A stretch of DNA of 64,000 nucleotides from Patiriisocius marinus. GTDB taxonomy: Bacteria; Bacteroidota; Bacteroidia; Flavobacteriales; Flavobacteriaceae. A program made the translations under genes and the position numbers. The notes under the pieces were generated by a model, which saw nothing but the letters and a program-made list of their open reading frames with translations, was not told the DNA's origin and did no database searches. Within the stretch, counting starts at the first letter, position 1, and every line of letters starts with the position of its first letter. The DNA is taken from the NCBI RefSeq assembly GCF_008974325.1, contig NZ_BKCG01000002.1, forward strand, positions 186,001-250,000, read 5' to 3'. Below are positions 55,406 through 64,000 of this stretch, in pieces.

Positions 55406-56224
55406 ATGATTAGAATTACTCTTACACTAATATTATTAGTGTCCTTAATTGCGTGTAAAAACGAAGTTAAACACGAAGAACAAACAGTTGAAACTGTAAC
55501 AGAAATTGAGACGCTTAATTATAAAGAATCTACTGATGCTTTTGCTGTAAGTATTGAAGAGGCTCACAATAAAGCTACGTTTAGAGCGCAAGATGCGGTC
55601 TCATTTAATATTGCTATTCAGTTTGGTGGAAACGAACGTTTAAATGGTAAAATGATTCTAAAAACTGATAGTTCAAAAGGGGTAATTGAATTAAACGATG
55701 GAAATAAAATTTACGTTGATAAAGATCAAGTTTTTGTTTCTCCAGGTTTAGCTGAAAACAAAGGGGTGCGTTTTGACGCTTATACTTGGTCATATTTCTT
55801 TTTATTACCACATAAGCTAGGTGATGAGGGAACACATTGGTCTCAAGCTCAAGAAATGGAATGGAATAATACTATTTACGACACTAAAAAACTATCATTT
55901 AAAGAGGGTAGTGGAGATACACCAGATGATTGGTACGTAGTCTATAAAGATAAAAATAGCAACCAATTAACAGCAGCTAGTTACATTGTGACTTTTGGAA
56001 AATCTAAAGATAAAGCTGAGGCAGACCCTCACGCTATTTCATACAGTGATTATGTAGTAGTTGATGAAGTACCTTTCGCTAAGGATTGGAAGTTTTGGGG
56101 ATGGAATGAGAAAGATGGTTTTGGAAAAGATCAAATAGGAGCAGCCCAACTTACTAATTTTGAATTTTTAGATACCGATAGAACAACTTTTAACGTGCCA
56201 GCAGATTATGTTGAGATAAAATAA
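55406..56224 (+). CDS. Lipoprotein of unknown function
   Basis: A 272-residue lipoprotein (lipobox LVSLIAC, Cys17). After a Glu/Thr/Val-rich spacer the body is rich in beta-strands and aromatic residues (for example VRFDAYTWSYFFLLPHKLGDEG, YVVYKDKNSNQL, WKFWGWNEKDGFGKDQ). The pattern resembles flavobacterial lipoproteins of the DUF6503 type, but I am not certain of the family. It is followed by a perfect terminator that it shares with the YdeI-type fragment on the other strand. Confidence 0.8.
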   Translation: MIRITLTLILLVSLIACKNEVKHEEQTVETVTEIETLNYKESTDAFAVSIEEAHNKATFRAQDAVSFNIAIQFGGNERLNGKMILKTDSSKGVIELNDGNKIYVDKDQVFVSPGLAENKGVRFDAYTWSYFFLLPHKLGDEGTHWSQAQEMEWNNTIYDTKKLSFKEGSGDTPDDWYVVYKDKNSNQLTAASYIVTFGKSKDKAEADPHAISYSDYVVVDEVPFAKDWKFWGWNEKDGFGKDQIGAAQLTNFEFLDTDRTTFNVPADYVEIK

Positions 56225-56237
56225 ACGAACTAAATAG

Positions 56238-56283
56238 TACCAAAAAGCCCACAGCTTAATAATAAGTTGTGGGCTTTTTGGTA
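56238..56283. terminator. Strong bidirectional terminator
   Basis: A 21-bp stem with one G-U pair (56238-56258 with 56263-56283, loop ATAA). It serves the lipoprotein gene ending at 56224. On the other strand it abuts the stop codon (56284-56286) of the YdeI-type gene fragment, showing that this was once the convergent end of that gene. Confidence 0.9.
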
Positions 56284-56442
56284 TTACCTAGTTTTAATTT
56301 CATTTTCGCATAAATCGATTATTAAGGAAACTCTTTTTAAAACTGTAGGAGTTGTTTTAGCAGTTGCAAGCCACCTTAAATAGCTTTTTTGATATCCTGG
56401 AGCTAGAGAATTATAGAATTTAAAAGCTTTTTTGTTTGTATT
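56284..56442 (-). pseudogene. 3'-terminal fragment of a YdeI/OmdA-family gene
   Basis: The minus strand encodes about 52 codons in frame, ending KTR-stop at 56284-56286. Fifty of them (56293-56442) specify exactly the same residues as the C-terminus of the YdeI-type gene at the right edge of the window (NTNKKAFKFYNSL...DLCENEIK). Upstream of 56442 the similarity stops abruptly and the frame has no ATG before tandem TAA stops, so it is a headless remnant. Its own terminator survives. See the repeat entries. Confidence 0.85.
56293..56442. repeat. Left 150-bp direct repeat bounding the 7.5-kb block
   Basis: It matches 63765-63914 at a constant offset of 7472 bases with four differences (56299, 56353, 56362, 56374). 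In the shared reading frame (minus strand) all four are third-position synonymous changes. Repeats of 150 bp at this identity are not found elsewhere in the window. Confidence 0.92.
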
Positions 56443-56488
56443 CACAAATGTGATTACTTGAATTTATTATAGTCCTTCTAAAAAAAAT

Positions 56489-56496
56489 TATATTTG
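56489..56496 (+). promoter_or_regulatory. -7 box (TATATTTG) before the TPR-AraC gene
   Basis: TATATTTG matches TAnnTTTG and lies 17 bases before the ATG at 56514. No clear -33 box. Confidence 0.5.
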
Positions 56497-56513
56497 TAGC
56501 AGTTGCTTTAATT

Positions 56514-58040
56514 ATGAAAAAACTACACTATTGTCTTTTAATGATTCTCACCTTTTGTGTACAAATATCTGGGTGGAGTCAAAATAGTGAAGAACCCGAA
56601 GCGCTTTTTACAAAAAATATTAATGAGGTTTATAATAACCCTGTTCAAACTAGTAGAGTAGCAAATTATCTTCTTTCAAATTCAAAAACTGCAGAACAAA
56701 GGGCAAAAGCATTTTATTTAAAATCTACCGTATCATTTCTGTTTGGCGAAGTAACAGAAGGGCAGGCATATTTGCTGCAAGCAAAAGACGAATTTGAGTT
56801 ACATGAATCTAATTTTATTAATGCGTTATTAAATATAGCTTTAGCTGAGCGATACCAAAAGGCAGGTATGACAGAAAGTGCTGTCAACTTTATAAATACA
56901 GCAAAAACGATTGCAAAAAAACTAACTGAAGAAGAAAAAGTGATCATCTTACAGATATGTGCATTGTTGCAAAATAATGGTTTAACGGTTTTTGACGATA
57001 TTTATGATGCTTCGAAATATGAAAAATATGCAGCGCTTAAAGCCATAATTAGAAATAATCTTGGATTTAATTATTTAAATAAAAAAGATTTAGACAAAGC
57101 CCAATTTAGTTTTAATTATAACATTTTAGAGTTAAAAAATAACGCACTTGATAACTCTGCTATTACAGCTACATCATTACAAGGTTTAGGAGATATAACA
57201 TTTTTAAAGAAAGATTTTACAACTTCAAAGCTGTACTTTTTAAAAGCCTTAGAACAGCCAGTAATGTTCCCTGAAACAAGGTATGCTATACAAAATAAAT
57301 TAGCAGCTATTTATAAGATGCAGGACAGTATGACTATATCTCAAAAGTATAATAGTGAGAATATTTCTCTTAAATCTGAAATATTAAAATCTGAAAGATC
57401 TGCAAGGATATTATTAATTGAGTATTTAGAAAAAGGTCAAAATGCCTCAATTAAAAATGATATGAATTTATATTACGTACTAGTTAAAATCATATTTGTG
57501 TTATTGTTAATATTATTAATTTGGTATTATTTTTACAATAAAAAGTTAGATAAAGAATATATCCAATTTGAAAAGATTATTAATCAAATAGAAAACAAAG
57601 AGAAGTTAGAGCTTAATATTACTACAAAGGAGGCTGTTGTATCTAAAGTTTCTAAAGGTGTTTTAATCCCGATAGAAACAGAAAAAGCAATTTTAGATCG
57701 ACTTGATGTATTTGAAAATTCTACAGATTATACGAATTCTAATATGTCTTTAGCGCTATTAGCAAAACAATTAAAGACTAACAAGAAGTATATTTCAGAA
57801 ATTATACACAACCATAAAGGCAAAAATTTTAATACATATATCAACGAGCTACGAATAAATTATATTATAAAATTAATGCAGGATGATCCTGAGTACTTAA
57901 AATATAAGGTGAGTTATCTTGCCAAAAAGAGCGGCTTTTCTTCACATAGTGCATTTACAGTGGTATTTAAATCAATTACAAATATTACACCTAAACAATT
58001 TGTTATGTTTTTAAAGAAAAGTAGTAAAGTCTCTTCCTGA
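56514..58040 (+). CDS. TPR - membrane - AraC-type regulator
   Basis: The 508-residue protein has a signal peptide (cleavage near QISGWSQ, about residue 22), periplasmic TPR-like helices (about 30-305), one membrane segment (about 322-342) and a cytoplasmic AraC-type HTH domain (about 405-505; LALLAKQLKTNKKYISEIIHNHKG, FSSHSAFTVVFKSITNITPKQF). It resembles the one-component membrane regulators of the flavobacterial TPR-AraC class. It probably controls nearby genes, most likely the adhesin downstream. No ligand can be told. Confidence 0.92.
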   Translation: MKKLHYCLLMILTFCVQISGWSQNSEEPEALFTKNINEVYNNPVQTSRVANYLLSNSKTAEQRAKAFYLKSTVSFLFGEVTEGQAYLLQAKDEFELHESNFINALLNIALAERYQKAGMTESAVNFINTAKTIAKKLTEEEKVIILQICALLQNNGLTVFDDIYDASKYEKYAALKAIIRNNLGFNYLNKKDLDKAQFSFNYNILELKNNALDNSAITATSLQGLGDITFLKKDFTTSKLYFLKALEQPVMFPETRYAIQNKLAAIYKMQDSMTISQKYNSENISLKSEILKSERSARILLIEYLEKGQNASIKNDMNLYYVLVKIIFVLLLILLIWYYFYNKKLDKEYIQFEKIINQIENKEKLELNITTKEAVVSKVSKGVLIPIETEKAILDRLDVFENSTDYTNSNMSLALLAKQLKTNKKYISEIIHNHKGKNFNTYINELRINYIIKLMQDDPEYLKYKVSYLAKKSGFSSHSAFTVVFKSITNITPKQFVMFLKKSSKVSS

Positions 58041-58073
58041 ACTTTTTAGTACCTTATTACAAAGAAAATTTTA

Positions 58074-59222
58074 ATGAAATTTAGACTTTATTTTTGCATT
58101 ACACTCACATCTGTTGTGATGTCAACTTCATTATTGGCTCAGAAAAAATCAACACTTGAAAATCTTAAAAAGGAGGTTAGTGTGCTTGCGTATAACGACC
58201 CTGAACTAGCTATTACAAAGGGTTTAGAATTATATGATTTGTCTAAGAATAGTTCCACACATCAAGTAAGTGCATTACTTTCTGTTGCAAATGCGTATGC
58301 CGTTTTAAAAGATCACGATGCCGTATTTAAGTATGCTTTAAAAGCAGATTCTATTGCCGAACTAAACAGAAACTACACAGATCATGTTCGTGTTTTAGGT
58401 TTTATAGGTGGGCAATACAGGCGATTAAATTTAAGTGATAGAGCTCTAAATTATTTAAATAAGGCTTATAATTTAACTATAAAACATCCACTTCCAGATT
58501 CTTTAGAATTTATACAAGGAAATATATTAGTGGTCAAGGGGCTTATTCAAAAGGATGAATTAGGTTGTGAGTATGCCTTACCATATTTATCTGATGCAGT
58601 AAAAGTTTTCAAAAAAAATACTGATAAAGTTGCTATTAACGCAAACCTTGCAATTGCTCTAAACAATTTAGGAGATTGCAATATTGAATTGCAAAATTAT
58701 AAGGATGCTAAAATCAATTATAATGAGGCAATTATTTCTGCAGAAATAATTAATGCTATTAAAAATGTAGCTTCATCAAAATTAGGGTTGGCAAAATTAC
58801 TTTCAATAGAAGGTAAAAATAAAGAAGCAATAGCACTTTTAGAGTACATTCTAGATTCCATAACTGATATACATGATGGGGCTTTAAATAGTCAGATATT
58901 AAAAGCGCTTTCTGAGAATTATAAACAAATTGGTAATGAAAATCAATATCGTTATTATTCACAATTATATTTAGAAGAAGAGCAAAAATTATTTAAAGAA
59001 GAGAAGAAATCTTTGAACAAAGTAACGAAAGAAATATCTTCTGAAAATCATGAAAAAAGACAATATCAAAAGGATAAATATAGTTATGTATTCCTTTTTT
59101 GCGGTATTATTTTGATTCTCTTGATGTTAATTATTTACAGAAAAATTTTAAAAAAAAGAAATAAAATCGCCCAAAGCAAGGAAAAAATAGAAAAATCTGA
59201 TAAATTGAAAAAAGAACAGTAA
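58074..59222 (+). CDS. TPR membrane protein, relative of the preceding regulator without HTH
   Basis: The 382-residue protein has a signal peptide (near MSTSLLAQ, about residue 22), TPR helices (about 30-320), a membrane segment (about 337-355) and a short basic cytoplasmic tail ending KSDKLKKEQ. The layout equals that of the preceding protein, but the AraC domain is missing. The sequence ends with a normal stop and shows no frame remnant of an HTH. It follows by 33 bp and is likely co-transcribed. It may act as a ligand-binding partner or decoy. Confidence 0.85.
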   Translation: MKFRLYFCITLTSVVMSTSLLAQKKSTLENLKKEVSVLAYNDPELAITKGLELYDLSKNSSTHQVSALLSVANAYAVLKDHDAVFKYALKADSIAELNRNYTDHVRVLGFIGGQYRRLNLSDRALNYLNKAYNLTIKHPLPDSLEFIQGNILVVKGLIQKDELGCEYALPYLSDAVKVFKKNTDKVAINANLAIALNNLGDCNIELQNYKDAKINYNEAIISAEIINAIKNVASSKLGLAKLLSIEGKNKEAIALLEYILDSITDIHDGALNSQILKALSENYKQIGNENQYRYYSQLYLEEEQKLFKEEKKSLNKVTKEISSENHEKRQYQKDKYSYVFLFCGIILILLMLIIYRKILKKRNKIAQSKEKIEKSDKLKKEQ

Positions 59223-59367
59223 TCATTTGTTTTTCAAATAGTTAGTTCCGTTTTATTATTTTTAAATTTCACGAAAATTCCTTAAATTCTAAATTATCAA
59301 ACTTTTAATATAGTATAGCATCCGTTAAATTTACATTTCAAACAATTTTTAATTTAATAATGCTACA

Positions 59368-62300
59368 ATGAAAATATCATTACATATTTTATTGTTCTTA
59401 CTGCTTTTTTTAGGTCATATGTCATATGCTCAGTGCGAGATCTCTGAAGACTTTGACAGCTATCAAAATAATGAAGAACCAATAGATTGGACTTTAATAA
59501 ACACTACAGGAGAAACCAATAATATCTATGCTAGAGTGCAACCAAGTAATCAAGCTCCAACTCCTCCAAAATTTTTAAGAATATTTAATGGAAATGCTGC
59601 TACTGGAGAGTTAATTTTTGTAGCACCACAAGTAGCTGCTACAAGTGATGGTAACCATCGTTTAAAATTTTGGCTACAGGGTACACCAGATTCTTCTTTA
59701 TTACAAATTGGAACTGTAAATACGAATGATGAAACAGGAACATTTAGTTTAATTATTTCTTTAAATCCTACAAATGACTGGGTTTATTATGAAGTGGTAA
59801 TTCCAGAAGGAACAAATCAATACTTGGCTTTTAAACATGATTTAGCCACTACTTGGGATCAAATTAATATAGATAGTATTTGCTTTGAAGAAATACCTAC
59901 CTGTCTAGAAGTAACAGATGTTACTTTATCAAACCCAACAATGACTACTATAGATGTTAGCTGGAACGAAAGTGGATCTGGTGAAGACAATTGGGAATAT
60001 GTAGTTCAAGAAGTAGGAGGAGGTACTCCTGTATCAAGTGGTACGGCACATACATCTACAGATACAACACCCGTAATTACAGTAACAGACTTAGACTTAA
60101 ATACAGAGTATGAAGTATATGTAAGAGCAAATTGTGGTAGTGGTGATTTTGGGGCTTGGATACTTGCAGCAGAAACTATTAGAACAGATTGTGGTCCACT
60201 TATAGAAAATTTTTGTGAAGACTGGGCAGGATACGATGATGGAGCTTTACCGTTTTGCTGGACTATGATAGATGATTCTATAACTGGAGGTCATGTGTAT
60301 TTAGATTATGAATATTCTGGCTATAACAAAAATATGCTAGAGATGTTTTTTACAACCAACACTGTGTTAGGAGATATTGTAGCTATTTCACCAGATACAA
60401 GTTATGCAATGGACGGAACACACAGATTAAAATTTACAGCAGGTAGTTCAACTGACGCACCAGATGTATTAGAAGTTGGAACTATTAACCCAGCAGGAGT
60501 ATTTGTTTTAATTACAACAATTTCACCTACTTCAAATAGAGAAAAAGAATACTATGTGTCTTTACCAGATAACGATCATACTAACTTTGCTTTTAGACAT
60601 AATGGAACTGTTAATAAATATATTTGGATAAATACAGTTTGTATAGAAAATACTCCAACTTGTCTAGAAGTAATCGATGTAAACGCTACAAATGTTCAGT
60701 TTGATTCGGCAGATATTAACTGGACAGTAAGTGGTTCTTCAGAAACGACTTGGGAATATATTATTCAAGAACCAACAGTTGCCGCACCAGATGCCGCTAC
60801 AAATGGAACAGAAACTATGGCCAATATGGTAAATGTGCCACTAGAACAGAACACAACATACATAGCTTATGTTAGAGCAAAATGTGATACAGATGATTTT
60901 GGTGTATGGATCGTTTCTGAAGAATTTACAACGACATGTGATGAGGTTATTGGAGTTTACAATGATAGTTTTGAAGGCCTAAACGAAAGTGGTCAAGAAA
61001 TTAAACCTTGTTGGAATGTTTTAGACAATACTTCGGGAGATTTTAGAACCTATGCTTCTCAAAACAATATTTTACCTACTGAAGGAAATTTAATGTTGCG
61101 TATGTTTTTTAGCTCAAGTTCTGATGCTGAAGGCTTAATTTTAAGTTCTCCAGAAACTACAGATATAAGTACAGATAAACAAATTCGTTTTAAAATGAAT
61201 AAGAGTACTGCTACTACAGAAGAATTCTCTGTGATTGTAGGTACGATGTCAGATCCACTTAACGCCTCAACGTTCGTAGCTCTGGATGACACAACTGTAA
61301 ACAATACAAGTATAGATGCAGAAACTTGGACAGAATTTACGATTAACTTTTCAAATTATGACACAAGCTTAAATCATACATATATTGCTTTTAAACCACA
61401 ACACTCTGGTATTGGTAGTAACTTTAAGTATGTATATATGGATGAGTATGTGTATGAATTTAGCGACGAAGACTTAGGCTTTAATGATGAAGTTGTTGCT
61501 GCCGAATTGATAACAATCTCTGATGATTATTTATGTAATGATACAACAACTGGAATTTTTACAGGCGCTACAAGATCTGATGAATTCCCATGTGAAAATC
61601 CAGCGTACAGCGAATATAAAGACATTTGGTACCGAATTGCACCTACAGAAAGTGGACGTTATGTATTTAATGTAGACTCTGTAAATGGAGAGCCAATTAG
61701 TATGTATGTGTTTGGAGGCTCTACGGCAGATTTAATTCCTTTATCAGTGGGTTGTTCTTCAAATTTGGTCTCTCTAGATTTAGAGGACAATGGAACTTAT
61801 TTTATTGCTGTAGCGAGTGAAATATCAGAAGCTCAATTTGTGTTATGTGTAAGTAAATTAGCCGAAACACCTCTAAATGATGAACCAAGTGGCGCTGTTA
61901 GTTTAACTGAATCAACAGATGACGCTTGTGATAATGCAACAGAAGGATTTCTGTCTGCTTCAACAAATTCTGTTGATGCAGACTGTGGTATTTCTACAAG
62001 TGATGTTTGGTACACTTTTACCGCTACAGAAACAACAAATTATACCTTTAAAAGTACGGTAACTGTTGGTACTAGCCTTGTTTATCTATCTGTATATTCT
62101 GGTACTCCTGGAAACTTAACTCAGATTACAAACCAATGTGACACTTACTTACAAAATGTTGATTTAACTGCTAACGAAATGTATTATATATCATTATCAA
62201 GCAGTACTGTTAATACGCACCTTTACTTTGATGTTTGTGTATACCAATCACCACCAGCACCAGCTAATGACGAATGTTCAGGTGCATTCACCTTAAACGT

Positions 62301-63222
62301 TGGAGAAGATTTTGATACTAGTTTTATAGTAGGAAACAGCACCTCTTCAACAAGAAATACAAATGACCCAATTGTTATTTGTGAGATTTTAGAGTTTGAA
62401 GAAAAAGGTAAAGATATATGGTTTAACGTAACTGTACCTGCGTCTGGAAACTTAACATTAGAAACGAGAAGTAATAGCGATCCTTATCTAGATGATATGG
62501 GCTTACAAGCCTATTCTGGTACTTGTAATGCATTGACAACTATATTTTGTAGTAATGATCAAGGAGAAGGCTTCTTTAACTATATAGAACTTGAGGATTT
62601 TGAACCAGGAACTACTATTTTAGTTAGAGCTTGGGGATATGCAGGTCGTTATGGATATTTTAAAATTGCAGCTTATGATAATACTCTTACATGTGAAATT
62701 CCATTAAACGGTGAAGCAATTGATGTTACAGAAACTACAGCTGTTATCTCTTGGGATGAACCTGCAATTGAACCTGGAGGATATGAATATATTGTTCAAA
62801 ATCAAGAAGCTGTATACCCAACTGGAGAATTAGGTACAGTACTTTTTGATACAGAAACAATTTTGAATGATTTAACTCCAGAAACAGATTATGCAGTATG
62901 GGTAAGGTCTCTTTGTGATGAGAATGGTAGTGCTTGGCACGGACCAATCTTATTTACAACTGACGAAAAATTAGGAACAGATACTTTTAACAATAACTCG
63001 TTTACAGTTTACCCTAATCCTGCTAAAGATATTCTCACAATTGAATCAGATTATTTAATAGATACGATAATTGCTTATAATATGTTGGGTCAAAAAGTTC
63101 AAAAATACAATCTGAATACAACAAAAGGACAAATAAACATAGCGGAACTTTCCACAGGAATATACTTATTTGAAGTGAATTCTTCTTCTGAAAAAGTTAA
63201 TATAAAGGTTGTCATTAAATAA
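59368..63222 (+). CDS. Large secreted adhesin-type protein with T9SS sorting domain
   Basis: The 1284-residue protein has a signal peptide (near HMSYAQ, about residue 22). It then has three MAM/FN3-like modules, each starting near a CGPLIENFCEDW or CLEVxDV motif. Three related beta-sandwich units with NDE...A motifs (about 710-1100; NDEVVAAEL, NDEPSGAVSL, NDECSGAFTL) follow, then an FN3 module and the type IX secretion sorting domain (FTVYPNPAKDILTIES...ISTGIYLFEV-type end). It should be secreted by the T9SS and held at the surface. Inside the putative inserted block; possibly regulated by the TPR-AraC protein. Confidence 0.92.
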   Translation: MKISLHILLFLLLFLGHMSYAQCEISEDFDSYQNNEEPIDWTLINTTGETNNIYARVQPSNQAPTPPKFLRIFNGNAATGELIFVAPQVAATSDGNHRLKFWLQGTPDSSLLQIGTVNTNDETGTFSLIISLNPTNDWVYYEVVIPEGTNQYLAFKHDLATTWDQINIDSICFEEIPTCLEVTDVTLSNPTMTTIDVSWNESGSGEDNWEYVVQEVGGGTPVSSGTAHTSTDTTPVITVTDLDLNTEYEVYVRANCGSGDFGAWILAAETIRTDCGPLIENFCEDWAGYDDGALPFCWTMIDDSITGGHVYLDYEYSGYNKNMLEMFFTTNTVLGDIVAISPDTSYAMDGTHRLKFTAGSSTDAPDVLEVGTINPAGVFVLITTISPTSNREKEYYVSLPDNDHTNFAFRHNGTVNKYIWINTVCIENTPTCLEVIDVNATNVQFDSADINWTVSGSSETTWEYIIQEPTVAAPDAATNGTETMANMVNVPLEQNTTYIAYVRAKCDTDDFGVWIVSEEFTTTCDEVIGVYNDSFEGLNESGQEIKPCWNVLDNTSGDFRTYASQNNILPTEGNLMLRMFFSSSSDAEGLILSSPETTDISTDKQIRFKMNKSTATTEEFSVIVGTMSDPLNASTFVALDDTTVNNTSIDAETWTEFTINFSNYDTSLNHTYIAFKPQHSGIGSNFKYVYMDEYVYEFSDEDLGFNDEVVAAELITISDDYLCNDTTTGIFTGATRSDEFPCENPAYSEYKDIWYRIAPTESGRYVFNVDSVNGEPISMYVFGGSTADLIPLSVGCSSNLVSLDLEDNGTYFIAVASEISEAQFVLCVSKLAETPLNDEPSGAVSLTESTDDACDNATEGFLSASTNSVDADCGISTSDVWYTFTATETTNYTFKSTVTVGTSLVYLSVYSGTPGNLTQITNQCDTYLQNVDLTANEMYYISLSSSTVNTHLYFDVCVYQSPPAPANDECSGAFTLNVGEDFDTSFIVGNSTSSTRNTNDPIVICEILEFEEKGKDIWFNVTVPASGNLTLETRSNSDPYLDDMGLQAYSGTCNALTTIFCSNDQGEGFFNYIELEDFEPGTTILVRAWGYAGRYGYFKIAAYDNTLTCEIPLNGEAIDVTETTAVISWDEPAIEPGGYEYIVQNQEAVYPTGELGTVLFDTETILNDLTPETDYAVWVRSLCDENGSAWHGPILFTTDEKLGTDTFNNNSFTVYPNPAKDILTIESDYLIDTIIAYNMLGQKVQKYNLNTTKGQINIAELSTGIYLFEVNSSSEKVNIKVVIK

Positions 63223-63752
63223 TTAGTTAGGTATAGTTATATAAATGTAGCCCGCAGTATATTTTCAACTGCGGGTTTTCATTATAATAAAATTTCTTAG
63301 TGATTTTTCTATTCAACTATTTTTTAGCTTTTTTCATAGTGTTTTAGATAGATTTAAATCACGACTGAATTAATACAATTAAGGAAAAAAGAAATAGTAT
63401 TATGCATCTTAAGGTTAGCTCCTGTATTTTTTAAAATAACTACGGGATGCTTATTATTTCATAAGTGTATATAACTATGTGGATGCGAAAATTTTAGAAA
63501 ATGATTATTTAAATGTTATATCAAACTATTCACAGTAATTAAGCTATTAGAATTTATAGAAAATGGAGATGATAAATTTGATTAAATAAAAATTAATATT
63601 TTGATTATTGTAAATAATATGGACTGGATTTGCAAGATGTAATTTACATATGTTTATACAAATAGATAGGAATAATAAGATTGTTTAATCTAAATATAAA
63701 TGAACAAACATTATTAAAAGGTATTTAATTCAATTGATAGAATAAATATTTA
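63223..63752. other. Gene-poor AT-rich stretch with a terminator
   Basis: These 530 bases contain a terminator at 63251-63279 and otherwise no recognisable gene, RNA or promoter. The right part is extremely AT-rich. It ends at the stop codon of the YdeI-type gene (63753-63755) and is the right end of the putative inserted block. Confidence 0.6.
63251..63279 (+). terminator. Terminator of the T9SS adhesin gene
   Basis: CCCGCAGT (63251-63258) pairs with ACTGCGGG (63268-63275), followed by TTTT, 28 bases after the stop at 63222. Confidence 0.85.
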
Positions 63753-64000
63753 TTAATTATGGGATTTAATCTCATTTTCGCATAAATCGATTATTAAGGA
63801 AACTCTTTTTAAAACTGTAGGAGTAGTTTTAGCTGTTGCAAGCCATCTTAAATAGCTTTTTTGATATCCTGGAGCTAGAGAATTATAGAATTTAAAAGCT
63901 TTTTTGTTTGTATTAAATGCCTCTTGTAACTCAGGAGGAATAATTCCTTTATTTGGGCCATCCATTGTAGACCAAGTTCCCGTTTTTTTAGCGTGTTCAA
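63753..64000 (-). CDS. YdeI/OmdA-family protein, C-terminal part (N-terminus outside window)
   Basis: At least 81 residues are visible, ending KSHN-stop. The segment EHAKKTGTWSTMDGPNKG...IPPELQEAF followed by KAFKFYNSLAPGYQKSYLRWLATAKT matches the YdeI/OmpD-associated (OmdA) helical C-terminal domain. The frame runs off the right edge with no start codon in the usual place, so the ATG at 63965 is internal. Its last 50 shared codons equal the fragment at 56293-56442, but its final three residues and downstream sequence differ. Function poorly known; in other bacteria linked to bacteriocin or peptide tolerance. Confidence 0.85.
   Translation of the reverse strand, partial: EHAKKTGTWSTMDGPNKGIIPPELQEAFNTNKKAFKFYNSLAPGYQKSYLRWLATAKTTPTVLKRVSLIIDLCENEIKSHN
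63765..63914. repeat. Right 150-bp direct repeat bounding the 7.5-kb block
   Basis: Partner of 56293-56442, same orientation. It is the 3' part of the intact YdeI-type gene. Homology stops at 63914 on the coding-upstream side and at about 63765 near the stop codon. Confidence 0.92.

Noticed and set aside
56443-63764. Insertion sequence or phage as the source of the 7.5-kb block
   Set aside because: No transposase, integrase or short terminal inverted repeats were found within the block; only the long direct repeats support mobility.
1-64000. tRNA, rRNA or CRISPR arrays
   Set aside because: No cloverleaf-like sequence, rRNA segment or regularly spaced repeat was noticed on reading through the window, though short tRNAs could be missed without a computed search.

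Overview
The window looks like chromosomal DNA of a marine-type member of the Flavobacteriaceae (Bacteroidota). It is AT-rich, and many proteins are SusC-like or other TonB-dependent receptors, lipoproteins with Bacteroidota-style lipoboxes, 2TM-domain/LytTR regulators, or a large secreted protein with a C-terminal type IX secretion (T9SS) sorting signal. Where promoters can be seen they resemble the Bacteroidota -7 box TAnnTTTG. No rRNA, tRNA, CRISPR array, transposase, integrase or phage gene was recognised. The gene complement is mostly housekeeping and envelope genes with a few accessory blocks.

Layout. 1-7.1 kb (minus strand): the N-terminal part of uvrA, a large carboxypeptidase-regulatory-like lipoprotein, an unknown membrane protein, and gamma-glutamyltransferase overlapping an AcpH-type phosphodiesterase. 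7.3-10.2 kb (plus): glmM behind a long, strongly foldable leader, then a class V aminotransferase. 10.2-17.4 kb: lipid A-type acyltransferase, rhomboid protease, SIMPL protein, beta-lactamase-like serine hydrolase, an overlapping pair of small paralogous membrane proteins, a HipA-like kinase overlapping a DUF3037 gene, and an alpha/beta hydrolase. 17.4-21.0 kb: a TlpA/DUF4369 lipoprotein thioredoxin and a GAF-domain protein. 21.3-27.6 kb: a TonB receptor, DUF2141 protein, TPR-like protein, LytS-type kinase fused to a 2TM domain, two 2TM proteins and a LytTR regulator. 27.6-35.4 kb: LETM1-like protein, a DUF4331 domain split over two genes, TPR lipoprotein, ECF sigma/anti-sigma pair, Cu/Zn superoxide dismutase, LVIVD lipoproteins. 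35.5-46.5 kb: hydrolase-OsmC fusion, DUF2490 protein, a 1071-residue BNR/sortilin-like protein, a VWA plus MoxR-like ATPase pair, BON-LysM protein, fasciclin lipoprotein, DUF3291 protein, small ABC module. 46.7-55.1 kb: response regulator, TonB receptor and YfiR-type sensor kinase in a row, then a beta-propeller amidohydrolase. 55.4-64 kb: a lipoprotein, then an apparently inserted block (two TPR proteins, one AraC-like, and a 1284-residue T9SS adhesin) between two direct repeats that are the 3' end of a YdeI-family gene.

Two observations stand out. (1) Three promoters around the LytS/2TM/LytTR genes (upstream of 21294, 23587 and 26115) carry a direct repeat with core ACAnnTC-like half-sites 21 bp apart, placed at exactly the same distances (66 and 45 bp) from a -7-like box. 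This is the geometry expected of a LytTR operator and defines a probable self-regulated regulon that includes a TonB receptor. (2) A 150-bp stretch at 56293-56442 repeats 63765-63914 with four differences, all synonymous. The left copy is a headless gene fragment still attached to its old terminator, so the 7.5 kb between looks like an insertion that replaced the 3' end of the gene. Also of interest are the glmM leader RNA, the paralogous membrane pair, and the two-gene DUF4331.
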